Both the position numbers and the translations under genes were made by a program. From the NCBI GenBank assembly GCA_025997715.1, contig BNUY01000137.1, positions 1 through 7,959 on the forward strand: a stretch of 7,959 nucleotides of DNA. Direction: 5' to 3'. Below, one piece after another: positions 1 to 6,833 of this stretch. The number at the start of each line of letters is the position of its first letter. Position 1 is the stretch's first letter. The stretch is from Spirochaetia bacterium (lineage in GTDB: Bacteria > Spirochaetota > Spirochaetia > Treponematales > Breznakiellaceae). The notes under the pieces were generated by a model. That model was not told where the DNA came from, did not search any database, and worked only from the letters and a program-made list of their open reading frames with translations.

Positions 1-2
1 AT

Positions 3-1148
3 GCGAAAGAGAATAAAGGTACACCCCTGCCACTCGGACCTGGAGGCTCCACGATTTACATGGGTGGCCAGCCGCAATGGACCTTCAGCGGTAATGCGGC
101 AGTGTCCTGGACCTTCAGTTTTGCCCTGATAGAGGGGATACGGAACATTAGGATGGACTACCAGACCGGGCTGCTCTCCTATGCGAAGGCACAGGCGCAG
201 ATGGAGCGGGATATACGAAAGTCCTACTATCAAATGCTTTTGGTTCAGGAGAATATCAAGCTGCTGCGGGAAAGTTTTGATGCGGCGGAACGGCAGGTTA
301 CCATGGCCCAGGCGAATTACCGTAACGGGCTGGCGCCTCAGCTTACCCTGCTCCAGGCCCAGGTGTCACGGGATAATTTAAAGCCTAATATTGATCAGGC
401 TGAAAACGGCCTCAAACTGGCAATGGCGAACTTTGCCATGACACTTGGCCTGGACTATGATGCCCAGTTTGAATTGATTCCCGTGACGGGGGATCTCAAT
501 TACATATCCCTGGATGTGAAGGATCTGATTAACAAGGCCGCCAACGGGAAGCCGGATATTATGGAATTACGGCAGACCGTGCAAACCACTCTTAGCGGAC
601 GGAAAGCCCAGGCTTTGCAGCTCCATACGCCCTACCTTAACCTTGGCTGGACGTATTCCCCCGCATTCCTGGGGCTCTGGAATGAAAGTTTTGGTGATAA
701 GGACTTTTGGAATGGGCATGATACTAGTACCTTTTCCATCACCCTGGGGATGAACCTGAACGGCATCTTCCCCTTTACGAAACAAGGCCAGGGGCTAAAG
801 GATTTGGATAATACCCTGCGTACCTTGAACATCAATCTTGCCCAGATGATTCGGGGGACGGAGATTGAAATCTACAATACCATCTTGTCCCTGCAGCAGA
901 CGCAGATTACGGCGGAAACACAGGCCCAGACCGTAGCCCTGGCGGAACAGAGCTACCGCTTGACCGAAGACGCCTACCGGGCGGGGCTCCAGGAGTTTCT
1001 TCAAGTACAGCAGGCGGATATTTCCCGGCGTCAGGCACGGGTGCAGATGCTGGAACAACAGTTTAACTATCTTACCGGTCTTATCGACCTGGAATATTCC
1101 ATCGGGGTTCCCTTCGGCGCCCTGAGCAATGGGGGAAATACGAAATGA
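3..1148 (+). CDS. TolC-family outer-membrane efflux channel, 5' end outside window
   Basis: This is the outer-membrane exit duct of the tripartite pump; TolC-type proteins form a trimeric beta-barrel with a long periplasmic alpha-barrel. The frame is open from base 3, so the ATG at 60 is internal and the gene begins before the window; 381 residues are visible of a family usually about 420-480 long. Two OEP-type repeats are visible, each with long amphipathic coiled-coil helices and a matching turn: YRNGLAPQLTLLQAQ near 318-362 and YRAGLQEFLQVQQAD near 975-1019. This internal duplication is the TolC hallmark. Residues between them (about 640-780) are aromatic and glycine rich, as expected for barrel strands. 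The stop codon overlaps the next start (ATGA at 1145), tying it to the adaptor gene. The family call is firm; the substrate cannot be told. Confidence 0.9.
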   Translation, partial: AKENKGTPLPLGPGGSTIYMGGQPQWTFSGNAAVSWTFSFALIEGIRNIRMDYQTGLLSYAKAQAQMERDIRKSYYQMLLVQENIKLLRESFDAAERQVTMAQANYRNGLAPQLTLLQAQVSRDNLKPNIDQAENGLKLAMANFAMTLGLDYDAQFELIPVTGDLNYISLDVKDLINKAANGKPDIMELRQTVQTTLSGRKAQALQLHTPYLNLGWTYSPAFLGLWNESFGDKDFWNGHDTSTFSITLGMNLNGIFPFTKQGQGLKDLDNTLRTLNINLAQMIRGTEIEIYNTILSLQQTQITAETQAQTVALAEQSYRLTEDAYRAGLQEFLQVQQADISRRQARVQMLEQQFNYLTGLIDLEYSIGVPFGALSNGGNTK

Positions 1149-2140
1149 AAAAAGTTCAGTACAAAGGCGCCGCCACAGTGGTGTTAAGCGCCATAGCAGC
1201 AGTTATTGTAGCGGTGAGTTTTCCGGGCTGCAGCAAGGGCCAGGCTAACCAAGCCGGCCCCGGCGGCGGGGCTCCCGGTGACGCACCGGCAATTCCGGTG
1301 TTCGCGGTGAATACCACCGTAGCGGTTCAGGGGCAGATCCTGGATTACCTGGCTCTTTCCGGGGACATCGTGTCCGGCACCACGGTGGACACCTATTCGG
1401 ATGCCGCAGGGAAGATAACCCGGGTCTATGTTTCCGTCGGGGACCGGGTCGCCCGGAACGATCCCATTGCGGCGGTGGACCCCAGTAAGCCGGGGATGAC
1501 CTACCAGGCCAACATAGCCCGTGCGCCTATTTCAGGAACCGTAACATTACTGCCGGCGCAGGTGGGGATGACCATCAGCCAGGCGGTGTCCCTGGCCAGG
1601 ATCGCCGGGGGGAATGCCCTGGAGATAAAGCTCTACGTGGCGGAACGGTTCATTTCCAAGATTGCCCTGCGGCAACCCTGCCAGATTACCCTGGACGCAT
1701 GGCCGGGGGAAATATTCCGCGGCAGTATTACGGAGATCTCCCCAACCGTGGACCCCGCGTCCCGGACCATGGAGGTGCGGGTCAATGTGGAGAACCCCGG
1801 CTCTAAACTCAAGGCGGGAATGTTCGCCAAGGTGCGGATCATCACCGATGAGAAAAACAATATTGTGAAGATCCCCGGCGGCGCCATGATCCAGCGGTTT
1901 GATGAAAGCTATGTGTTTACCGTGGCTACGGACCCCCGTGACCCGGCGTTCCGTGTCGCCAAGCGGCAGGTGATAACTCCCGGTGTTCTGGTGGACGGGG
2001 TACTGGAAGTGTTGGCGGGGCTCAACCCCAATCAGGAAATTATCCTCAAAGGCCAAAATCACCTGGAAGACGGGTCACGGATCAACGTGATAGAACAAGT
2101 TGCGCCCCTGGGCGCAGGCCCTACAAGCGCTGCCAACTAA
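1145..2140 (+). CDS. RND efflux adaptor (membrane-fusion) lipoprotein lacking the helical hairpin
   Basis: Periplasmic adaptor that joins the RND pump to the outer-membrane channel. The 331-residue product has a hydrophobic signal segment (about residues 8-27) and a relaxed lipobox SFPGC, predicting lipid attachment at Cys29, then a Gly/Pro/Ala-rich linker. The first lipoyl half (about 77-112, GKITRVYVSVGDRV) is joined to the second (about 124-153, RAPISGTVTLLPAQVGMTIS) by only about 11 residues. The long alpha-hairpin normally inserted there is absent. A beta-barrel domain follows (ITEISPTVDPASRTMEVRV, then LKAGMFAKVRI) and a membrane-proximal domain to about residue 320. A hairpin-less adaptor is known from Borrelia BesA, which supports a spirochaete source. 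The start overlaps the upstream stop by 4 bases, with a G-rich, weak ribosome site at 1131-1136. Confidence 0.92.
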   Translation: MKKVQYKGAATVVLSAIAAVIVAVSFPGCSKGQANQAGPGGGAPGDAPAIPVFAVNTTVAVQGQILDYLALSGDIVSGTTVDTYSDAAGKITRVYVSVGDRVARNDPIAAVDPSKPGMTYQANIARAPISGTVTLLPAQVGMTISQAVSLARIAGGNALEIKLYVAERFISKIALRQPCQITLDAWPGEIFRGSITEISPTVDPASRTMEVRVNVENPGSKLKAGMFAKVRIITDEKNNIVKIPGGAMIQRFDESYVFTVATDPRDPAFRVAKRQVITPGVLVDGVLEVLAGLNPNQEIILKGQNHLEDGSRINVIEQVAPLGAGPTSAAN

Positions 2141-2147
2141 GGGAGGA
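2141..2147 (+). promoter_or_regulatory. Ribosome binding site of the RND pump gene
   Basis: GGGAGGA directly follows the adaptor stop codon and lies 5 bases before the ATG at 2153. It is a strong Shine-Dalgarno sequence and supports this start; the encoded N-terminus (SFAKTAVGRPTTFFIIFALL) is that expected of an RND transporter. Confidence 0.75.
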
Positions 2148-2152
2148 CAGTC

Positions 2153-4033
2153 ATGAGTTTTGCTAAAACAGCGGTCGGTCGGCCGACAACCTTTTTTATT
2201 ATTTTTGCGCTCCTCATCGGCTTAGGGATCTTTGCCCTTACGAGTATGCCCATTGATCTGCTTCCCGAAATAAACCCCCCCTATGTGGTGGTGTTGACCT
2301 CCTACACCGGAGCCGGTCCCGAAGAAGTGGAACGCAGTGTAACCCGTAACCTGGAGTCGGCTCTTTCCAGCGTGTCCGCCCTGAAAAAACTGACCTCAAC
2401 CTCCTCCAAGGGTTCCAGCATGATAATGCTGGAGTTTAACTACGGGACAGACCTTGCGGACGCCGCCAACTCTATCCGGGACGCCCTGGAACGGGTCAGA
2501 CGCTATCTGCCCGAGGGGGCGGTTTCTCCGATGATCTTCAAGCTTGACCCCTCCATGATGCCCATCATGGGCTTGCAGGTAACGGGAAACCGGTCGCCGG
2601 AGGAACTACGGCAAATCGCCGAGGATACCATTATTCCCCGGATCGAGCAGACCCCCGGGGTTGCCTCCGCGTCGGTAAACGGCGGGCGGGAGAAGGTCAT
2701 CCGGGTGGAGGTGGCCCAGAACCGGCTTGAGGCCTACGGCCTCACCGTAACCCAGATCCAACAAATGCTGGCGGGGAACAACGCGCAAATATCCGCCGGG
2801 TCCATCACCGAAGGGGGGATGAACTACATCCTCACCACCATGGGGGAATACACTTCCCTGGAACAGATCAAGAATACGGTGATTTCCTACAAGGGCGGCG
2901 GCTTGGTGAACGGCCAGGCGGAACTGCCCCGCAACATATACCTCCGGGACATCGCCGATGTCTTTGAAGGCTACAAGGATCAGACATCCGCCGTATTTGT
3001 GAACGGGCAGCCTTCGGTGATGCTCATGATTCAGAAGCAGAGCGGGAAGAATTCGGTGCAGACCGCGAAGGACTTGCGGAAGCGGATTACCCGGATAGCC
3101 CGTGAGATCCCCCAGGATATCAAGATTCTGGAAACCTTCAACAACACGGATCAGATAGAAAATTCCCTGAACCAGGTAACCAACAGCGCCTTGTCCGGGG
3201 CGGTCCTGGCGGTGATTGTGCTGTTCCTATTCCTCCGGTCCATTAAACCGACCCTGATTATCGGCATCAGTATTCCGGTGTCCATTGTCATCACCATCAT
3301 GCTGATGTACTTCTGCGGCCTTACCCTGAACCTGATGACCATGGCGGGGCTGGTTCTGGGGATCGGTATGCTGGTGGATAACTCGGTCGTTATTTTGGAG
3401 AATATCGTCCATTACCGGGAAAAGGGGGCCAAGCTCAAGCCCGCCGCTATTATCGGCACCTCGGAAATGGTTGTCGCTATTACCGCATCCACCCTGACCA
3501 CCATCTGCGTATTTGCGCCCCTGGTCATGTTCCAGGGGCTGTTGGAAATGGCGGGGGAAATGTTCGCCGGGCTGGCCTTTACGGTGGTAATATCCCTGAC
3601 CGCGTCCCTTTTCGTGGCAATATTCCTCGTACCGGTGCTGGGCAGCCATTACTTCCCGCTGGTAACCCGGAGGCAGAAACCCTTAAAAAACAAACTCCTC
3701 ACCGCCATTGACAATGCCTTCGCCAACGCGCTCAACGCCCTTGATAATGCCTACGCCAAAGCGGTGGACCGGGTACTGCGGCACAAGGCCATCGTGATAA
3801 TCTTCCTGGTGCTGCTTCTGGTGGGAAGCATCTTAATGGTCCCCAAAATCGGCTGGGTATTCATGCCCGAAGAGGAGGCGGATAATGTGAACATCTCCGC
3901 CACCCTGCCCATGGGAAGCCCCCTGGCGGACACCGAGGCTGCCCTGCGCCGGCTTGAGGAGATTGTGAAGCAGGAAGTGCAGGGTTATGACCGGATCGTC
4001 CTGAACGCCGGGGGGGGGCAATCTGTTCAGTAG
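2153..4033 (+). CDS. RND multidrug efflux transporter, N-terminal part (frameshifted)
   Basis: Inner-membrane proton-driven pump of the AcrB/HAE1 type, read as 626 residues before a premature TAG. Visible parts are TM1 (about 11-31), the porter region (about 35-335, including the LPEINPPYVVV and GAGPEEVERSVT signatures), the TM2-TM6 block (about 344-500), TM7 (about 547-567), and the start of the second porter region (MPEEEADNVNI). TM4 carries GMLVDNSVVILENI, placing Asp409-Asn410 where AcrB has Asp407-Asp408. The reading frame enters a run of nine G at 4010-4018 after Ala619 and ends seven codons after the third GGG-coded glycine region begins, with GGGQSVQ and a stop. The plus-one frame continues the family sequence without a break, so this is the first 60% of a full-length pump. 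By itself it would lack TM8-TM12 and could not work as a transporter. Confidence 0.88.
   Translation: MSFAKTAVGRPTTFFIIFALLIGLGIFALTSMPIDLLPEINPPYVVVLTSYTGAGPEEVERSVTRNLESALSSVSALKKLTSTSSKGSSMIMLEFNYGTDLADAANSIRDALERVRRYLPEGAVSPMIFKLDPSMMPIMGLQVTGNRSPEELRQIAEDTIIPRIEQTPGVASASVNGGREKVIRVEVAQNRLEAYGLTVTQIQQMLAGNNAQISAGSITEGGMNYILTTMGEYTSLEQIKNTVISYKGGGLVNGQAELPRNIYLRDIADVFEGYKDQTSAVFVNGQPSVMLMIQKQSGKNSVQTAKDLRKRITRIAREIPQDIKILETFNNTDQIENSLNQVTNSALSGAVLAVIVLFLFLRSIKPTLIIGISIPVSIVITIMLMYFCGLTLNLMTMAGLVLGIGMLVDNSVVILENIVHYREKGAKLKPAAIIGTSEMVVAITASTLTTICVFAPLVMFQGLLEMAGEMFAGLAFTVVISLTASLFVAIFLVPVLGSHYFPLVTRRQKPLKNKLLTAIDNAFANALNALDNAYAKAVDRVLRHKAIVIIFLVLLLVGSILMVPKIGWVFMPEEEADNVNISATLPMGSPLADTEAALRRLEEIVKQEVQGYDRIVLNAGGGQSVQ
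4010..4018 (+). repeat. Nine-G homopolymer at the RND frameshift point
   Basis: The run GGGGGGGGG follows GCC (Ala619) and precedes CAATCTG. With nine G the frame ends at the TAG at 4031-4033; with eight (or eleven) it reads A-G-G-G-N-L-F-S-S-S-S-S and joins the downstream frame. Poly-G tracts are known phase-variation sites in Treponema pallidum, but a sequencing or assembly length error would look identical. Confidence 0.85.
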
Positions 4034-5405
4034 TTCCTCCAGTAACTCAGGCTCCCTGCGTATCAATCTCCTGAAATACGAGGAACGGATAGACACCGCC
4101 GAGGAGGTCAAGGCCAAGCTGCGGAAGCACTTCAACGATTTCCCCGGGGTCGCCTTTAATTTCTCTTCAGGCGGTTTTGGGGGCATGGGCGGCAGCAGTG
4201 ACGCGGTGGACATTACCCTCCGCACCGAAGACCTGGTGAAGGGCAAGGCTATCGCGGAACAGATAGCTCAGCTCCTGACCGACCATGTTCCCGAAGTAAA
4301 GGAACCCCAGGTGAGTCTCAAGGACGGGATGCCGCAAATAGAGATAGAGCTTGACCGGGATAGGATCTACGCCATGGGGCTGAACGCCTACACCATTGGT
4401 AACGAGATAAAGGCCGCAGTGGACGGCATCATCGCCACCCAGTACAAGGACGGCAGCAACACCTACGATGTGGTGCTGGTCCTGGCGGAAGCGGACCGGA
4501 ATACCAGGCCGGCGCTGGACCACATCTTTGTGAACAGCCAGATGGCGGGGGGCCGGATGGCGCTTTCCAACTTTGCCAGCTATAAAGAAGGCACGGGCCC
4601 CATGTCTATCAGCCGTGAAAACCAGAGCCGGGTAATTCATATTACCGCCGCCGCCGTCTCCGGCGCAAAGCTCAACGACCTGGACGACAAGGTCCGTACC
4701 CTCGTCCAGGGGTCAATCCCCGCGGACGAGGATGTGATCATTGAGTACGGCGGGGGCAACGCGGATATGATAGAGATGATGACCAAGTTCCTCCTGATAG
4801 TGGTGGTAGCCATATTCCTGGTATTCGGGGTTATGGCCTGCCTCTTTGAATCCTTCCGGGACCCCTTCATCGTGCTCTTTACCCTGCCCCTGTCGCTTAT
4901 CGGCGTGGTGGCAATTTATCTCGTTACCGGCACGGTCTTCAACGTCATGACGGCGGTGGGGCTGCTGGTCCTCGTCGGGGTTATCGTTAATAACGGTATC
5001 GTCTTGGTGGACTACACCAACCTGCTGCGCAAGCGGGGCTACGGCCTGCAGGAAGCCTGCGTGGAAGCGGCCCGGAACCGTCTCCGGCCCATCCTGATGA
5101 CCACCCTGACCACCGTACTAGGGCTTGCCCCCATGGCATTTGTCCCCGGTGAAGGTTCGGCAATGACCGGCCCCATCGGCAAGACGGTACTGGGCGGCCT
5201 TTCCTTCGGCACCCTGATGACCCTGTTCCTGATGCCCACGGTGTACTACATCATGAACAAACATTCGGATGAGCGGGACGCCCGTGCGGAAGCGCGCCGT
5301 GAGCGGATTGCCCAGGGCCTGACCAAGAAGCAGGCCAAGGCAAAAACTCAGAGCGCGGCGAGGATCGCTCAGCCCGGTAGGATTGCTGAGGAGGCCGGGG
5401 TATGA
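4011..5405 (+). CDS. RND multidrug efflux transporter, C-terminal part (frameshifted)
   Basis: Continuation of the pump in the plus-one frame. The frame is open from the G-tract, and residues encoded at 4020-4184 (LFSSSSSNSGSL, then EERIDTAEEVKAKLRKHF) are ordinary RND porter sequence. The first ATG, at 4185, is therefore not a separate gene start. The rest of the second porter and docking regions follow (RTEDLVKGKAIAEQIAQLL), then TM8-TM12 from about 4782. TM10 has VGVIVNNGIVLVDY, with Asn (residue 946 of the restored protein) where AcrB has the proton-relay Lys940. The TM11-12 region GLAPMAF and GGLSFGTLMTLFLMPTVYY is intact, followed by a basic cytoplasmic tail rich in Arg, Ala and Lys. 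The stop overlaps the next gene by 4 bases. Restored length is 1083 residues, normal to slightly long for the family. Confidence 0.87.
   Translation, partial: GGGNLFSSSSSNSGSLRINLLKYEERIDTAEEVKAKLRKHFNDFPGVAFNFSSGGFGGMGGSSDAVDITLRTEDLVKGKAIAEQIAQLLTDHVPEVKEPQVSLKDGMPQIEIELDRDRIYAMGLNAYTIGNEIKAAVDGIIATQYKDGSNTYDVVLVLAEADRNTRPALDHIFVNSQMAGGRMALSNFASYKEGTGPMSISRENQSRVIHITAAAVSGAKLNDLDDKVRTLVQGSIPADEDVIIEYGGGNADMIEMMTKFLLIVVVAIFLVFGVMACLFESFRDPFIVLFTLPLSLIGVVAIYLVTGTVFNVMTAVGLLVLVGVIVNNGIVLVDYTNLLRKRGYGLQEACVEAARNRLRPILMTTLTTVLGLAPMAFVPGEGSAMTGPIGKTVLGGLSFGTLMTLFLMPTVYYIMNKHSDERDARAEARRERIAQGLTKKQAKAKTQSAARIAQPGRIAEEAGV
5388..5394 (+). promoter_or_regulatory. Ribosome binding site of the PII-like gene
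   Basis: GAGGAGG lies inside the last codons of the RND gene, 7 bases before the ATG at 5402. It supports that start and translational coupling through the ATGA overlap. Confidence 0.7.
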
Positions 5406-5791
5406 TCCGGATAGAAATAATCGCGAACCACTCGGTGGAGGAGAACATCCTTGAGGCCCTGGCCGCGGAGCATGTAGCCCAGTACTACACCCGGTATCCC
5501 GTAGCCATGGGGGTCGGCCATGCCGGCCCCAAGATGGGGGACGCCATTTGGCCGGAGGAAAACTTTGTGCTGGTGATTTGGTGTGAAGACGCGGAAGCCC
5601 AGGGCATAGAGCGGGCGGTTGCCACGGTAAAGGCAAGTTTTCCTGATGAGGGGATCAAGCTTTTCGGCCTCCGCTCTTCTCTGTCACAGGGCGCCCTGCC
5701 GGCCCCTGCTGCCGAGACCGCCATAGCGCCTGAACCGGAACCGTTGCCGGAGGGGATTGAAGGGCTGGCGGGACTGGCTGGGTTGGAGTAG
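5402..5791 (+). CDS. Small PII-like, RND transporter-associated protein
   Basis: A 129-residue cytoplasmic protein without signal peptide or membrane segment. It begins MIRIEIIANHSVEENI and has an alternating beta-alpha-beta pattern with a central glycine-rich loop (YPVAMGVGHAGPKMGDAIWP, about residues 32-51), a beta strand FVLVIWCED, a helix (IERAVATVKASFPDEG) and IKLFGL. This fits the ferredoxin-like PII fold of the small proteins found beside RND pump genes in Bacteroidetes (the PG0541 type). The role is presumably to sense or regulate the pump; no ligand can be inferred. The last 36 or so residues are Ala/Pro/Glu-rich, ending PEPEPLPEGIEGLAGLAGLE, and look like a disordered appendage; a diverged copy of this tail is encoded at 6571-6624. 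The assignment rests on context and fold pattern, not on a motif with known catalysis. Confidence 0.72.
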   Translation: MIRIEIIANHSVEENILEALAAEHVAQYYTRYPVAMGVGHAGPKMGDAIWPEENFVLVIWCEDAEAQGIERAVATVKASFPDEGIKLFGLRSSLSQGALPAPAAETAIAPEPEPLPEGIEGLAGLAGLE

Positions 5792-5796
5792 GAAGG

Positions 5797-5858
5797 CAGA
5801 GAAGAAGAATTTTAACAGAGAGAAACACAGAGAAGAATATTTATTTTCTTCTCTGTGT
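5797..5858. terminator. Stem-loop between convergent genes, probable terminator
   Basis: A perfect 13-bp inverted repeat, ACACAGAGAAGAA (5825-5837) and TTCTTCTCTGTGT (5846-5858), encloses an 8-base loop. It lies 33 bases after the PII-like stop and 27 bases past the convergent LRR gene's stop at 5886. On the minus strand the stem is followed by a pyrimidine-rich run (TTTCTCTCTGTT), so termination of the LRR gene is the better case; on the plus strand there is no U-run. CAGAGAAGAA also occurs as a direct repeat at 5797-5806 and 5828-5837. The flank resembles the cacagaga-type dispersed intergenic repeats seen in several bacteria, so a repeat element is the alternative. Confidence 0.5.
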
Positions 5859-5885
5859 ACTCCGTGCATCTCTTTACCGGACCCC

Positions 5886-6398
5886 TCAAAAGGTTCCCGT
5901 GTATCCTCTTGAACGTACTGCCGTTTGTGAAGCCGCATTAAGCGCCGGACACGACGCAAACGCCCAATTTTCTATTTTAGTTACACTATTGGGAACCGCA
6001 ACTGTTTTGAGGGAAGTACATCCCGAAAATGCGCCGTTATCTATTTTTTTAAGATAGGCGGGAAGCGTTACCGAGGCAAGAGCGGTACAATTTTGGAACA
6101 CATAATCCCCAAGGTTTTTTACACTATCAGGAATAACTACGGATGTAATGTTCGTATTACCCGCAAAGGCATAATCTTCTATACCAATTACCGGCGACCC
6201 ATTAATCGTTGCGGGAATAGTTACCACCCGTGCGCTTCCGGCATATCCGGTAATGACCGTACCGAAATCTGTTGTCGGGTGCTTTGCTACCCCCGGATGC
6301 TTCCATACGGTAAAATCACTCTCCGTCTGAGCGAAAACGTTTGTACCTGCGGCAATCATCAGCAGAACCAGGACACCTACAATTTTTGTCCGTTTCAT
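5886..6398 (-). CDS. Short secreted BspA-like leucine-rich-repeat protein (LRR_5 type)
   Basis: A 170-residue exported protein. The N-terminus (MKRTKIVGVLVLLMIAAG) is a typical signal peptide, with likely cleavage after NVFA (residue 23). After a lead region with TVITGYAGSARVVTIPATIN come three 23-residue repeats of the BspA/TpLRR kind (about 71-93, 94-116, 117-139) and a partial fourth, each built on I-x-x-x-A/V-F-x-x-C/N with a later V-x-x-P. Such proteins are surface or periplasmic ligand binders and often occur in multigene families in treponemes; a specific ligand cannot be told. The C-terminus AVRSRGYTGTF looks like a natural end. The start is set by AGGAGG (6407-6412) 8 bases before the ATG. 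Base composition is visibly more AT-rich than the flanking genes. The gene converges on the efflux operon and has no obvious partner. Confidence 0.85.
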   Translation of the reverse strand: MKRTKIVGVLVLLMIAAGTNVFAQTESDFTVWKHPGVAKHPTTDFGTVITGYAGSARVVTIPATINGSPVIGIEDYAFAGNTNITSVVIPDSVKNLGDYVFQNCTALASVTLPAYLKKIDNGAFSGCTSLKTVAVPNSVTKIENWAFASCPALNAASQTAVRSRGYTGTF

Positions 6399-6406
6399 AT
6401 AAAACT

Positions 6407-6412
6407 CCTCCT
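6407..6412 (-). promoter_or_regulatory. Ribosome binding site of the LRR gene
   Basis: AGGAGG on the minus strand, 8 bases upstream of the ATG at 6398. It is a consensus Shine-Dalgarno sequence and fixes the start of the signal peptide. Confidence 0.75.
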
Positions 6413-6570
6413 ATAAAAAGTCAAGGGAAATTGACCGATTTCAAAGCATATACAGCAAATTCCGTGCCAACTAAAACCAAGTACTTTTTATGCCAAAAAC
6501 CAATGTTTTTACTTAATTCCATATGATGATTGCGTAAAAATTACTCATGTCGAGGAATTTTTACCCACAC

Positions 6571-6624
6571 CCTGAACCAGAAGCTGAACCTATACCGGAA
6601 GGTGTTGAAGGACTGGCGGGACTG
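6571..6624 (+). pseudogene. Diverged copy of the 3' end of the PII-like gene
   Basis: This stretch encodes PEPEAEPIPEGVEGLAGL, matching the tail PEPEPLPEGIEGLAGL encoded at 5729-5776. Over the last 30 aligned bases 26 are identical. The four differences are three silent third-position changes and one Ile/Val change, so the copies diverged while read as protein. A 6-base indel separates the Pro/Glu parts. Nothing like the PII-like body lies upstream: the frame has a stop at 6535 and only a short, non-matching lead. No ribosome site is seen. It is best read as the remnant of a paralogous gene's end; a mobile peptide-coding repeat is the alternative. Confidence 0.55.
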
Positions 6625-6673
6625 TCCGCGAGAGGGAAGGGCCAAGTATTCCCCACGGTATTTAGCGATATAG

Positions 6674-6833
6674 TGATGACGCAGCGGGTGGAAGGGGGCG
6701 TGGCGGGCCGAATGCATTTGGGTTTCCCCGCGTAGGGAGACCTATTCGGGCCCCCTGGGGCCGGGCTCCCGGAGTGGATTCCCCCAACCGCATGAGCGCC
6801 CGACATGCCCCCTTCCACCCGGCTATGCCATCA
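6674..6833. repeat. 160-nt GC-rich palindromic element
   Basis: The segment folds almost end to end. The outer perfect block CGGGTGGAAGGGGGC (6685-6699) pairs with 6807-6821, and in the same register CGGGC (6704-6708) pairs with GCCCG (6798-6802). Outside these, TGATG (6674-6678) pairs with CATCA (6829-6833). Inside, ATGC/GCAT, TTGGG/CCCAA, GGGAG/CTCCC and the apical GGCCCC/GGGGCC (6749-6762) continue the stem with small bulges. It starts 9 bases after the PilO-like gene's stop codon. The minus strand beyond it has no U-run, so it is not a classic intrinsic terminator; a MITE- or REP-like dispersed palindrome fits better. No reading frame within it is convincing. Confidence 0.7.

Noticed and set aside
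60..62. ATG at 60 as the start of the outer-membrane channel gene
   Set aside because: The frame is open to the window edge at base 3 with plausible protein sequence, no ribosome site precedes the ATG, and the family needs a longer N-terminus.
1547..2062. 171-codon minus-strand frame opposite the adaptor gene
   Set aside because: It is a shadow of a well-supported plus-strand gene, and its translation has no recognisable domain or start signal.
4185..4187. ATG at 4185 as the start of a separate gene
   Set aside because: RND porter sequence continues upstream in the same frame to the G-tract, so this Met is internal.
4167..4640. Long minus-strand open frames opposite the RND gene (also near 3227-3649, 3833-4246 and 5118-5636)
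   Set aside because: They mirror high-GC coding sequence on the plus strand, have no ribosome sites and give low-complexity, His/Pro/Arg-rich products.
6093..6416. Plus-strand open frame over the LRR gene
   Set aside because: The minus-strand LRR frame has a signal peptide, clear repeats and a strong ribosome site; the opposite frame has none of these.
6413..6545. Promoter for the LRR gene
   Set aside because: TTGGCA- and TATATG-like pieces occur on the minus strand, but the spacing (12-14 bases) is too short to claim a sigma-70 promoter.
6547..6735. Plus-strand open frame of 62 codons as a real gene
   Set aside because: Only the copied tail is protein-like; the rest runs into the palindrome, and there is no ribosome site or domain.
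6561..6818. 85-codon minus-strand frame through the palindrome
   Set aside because: It is Gly/Pro/Ser-rich, derives from the palindrome and has no start signal.
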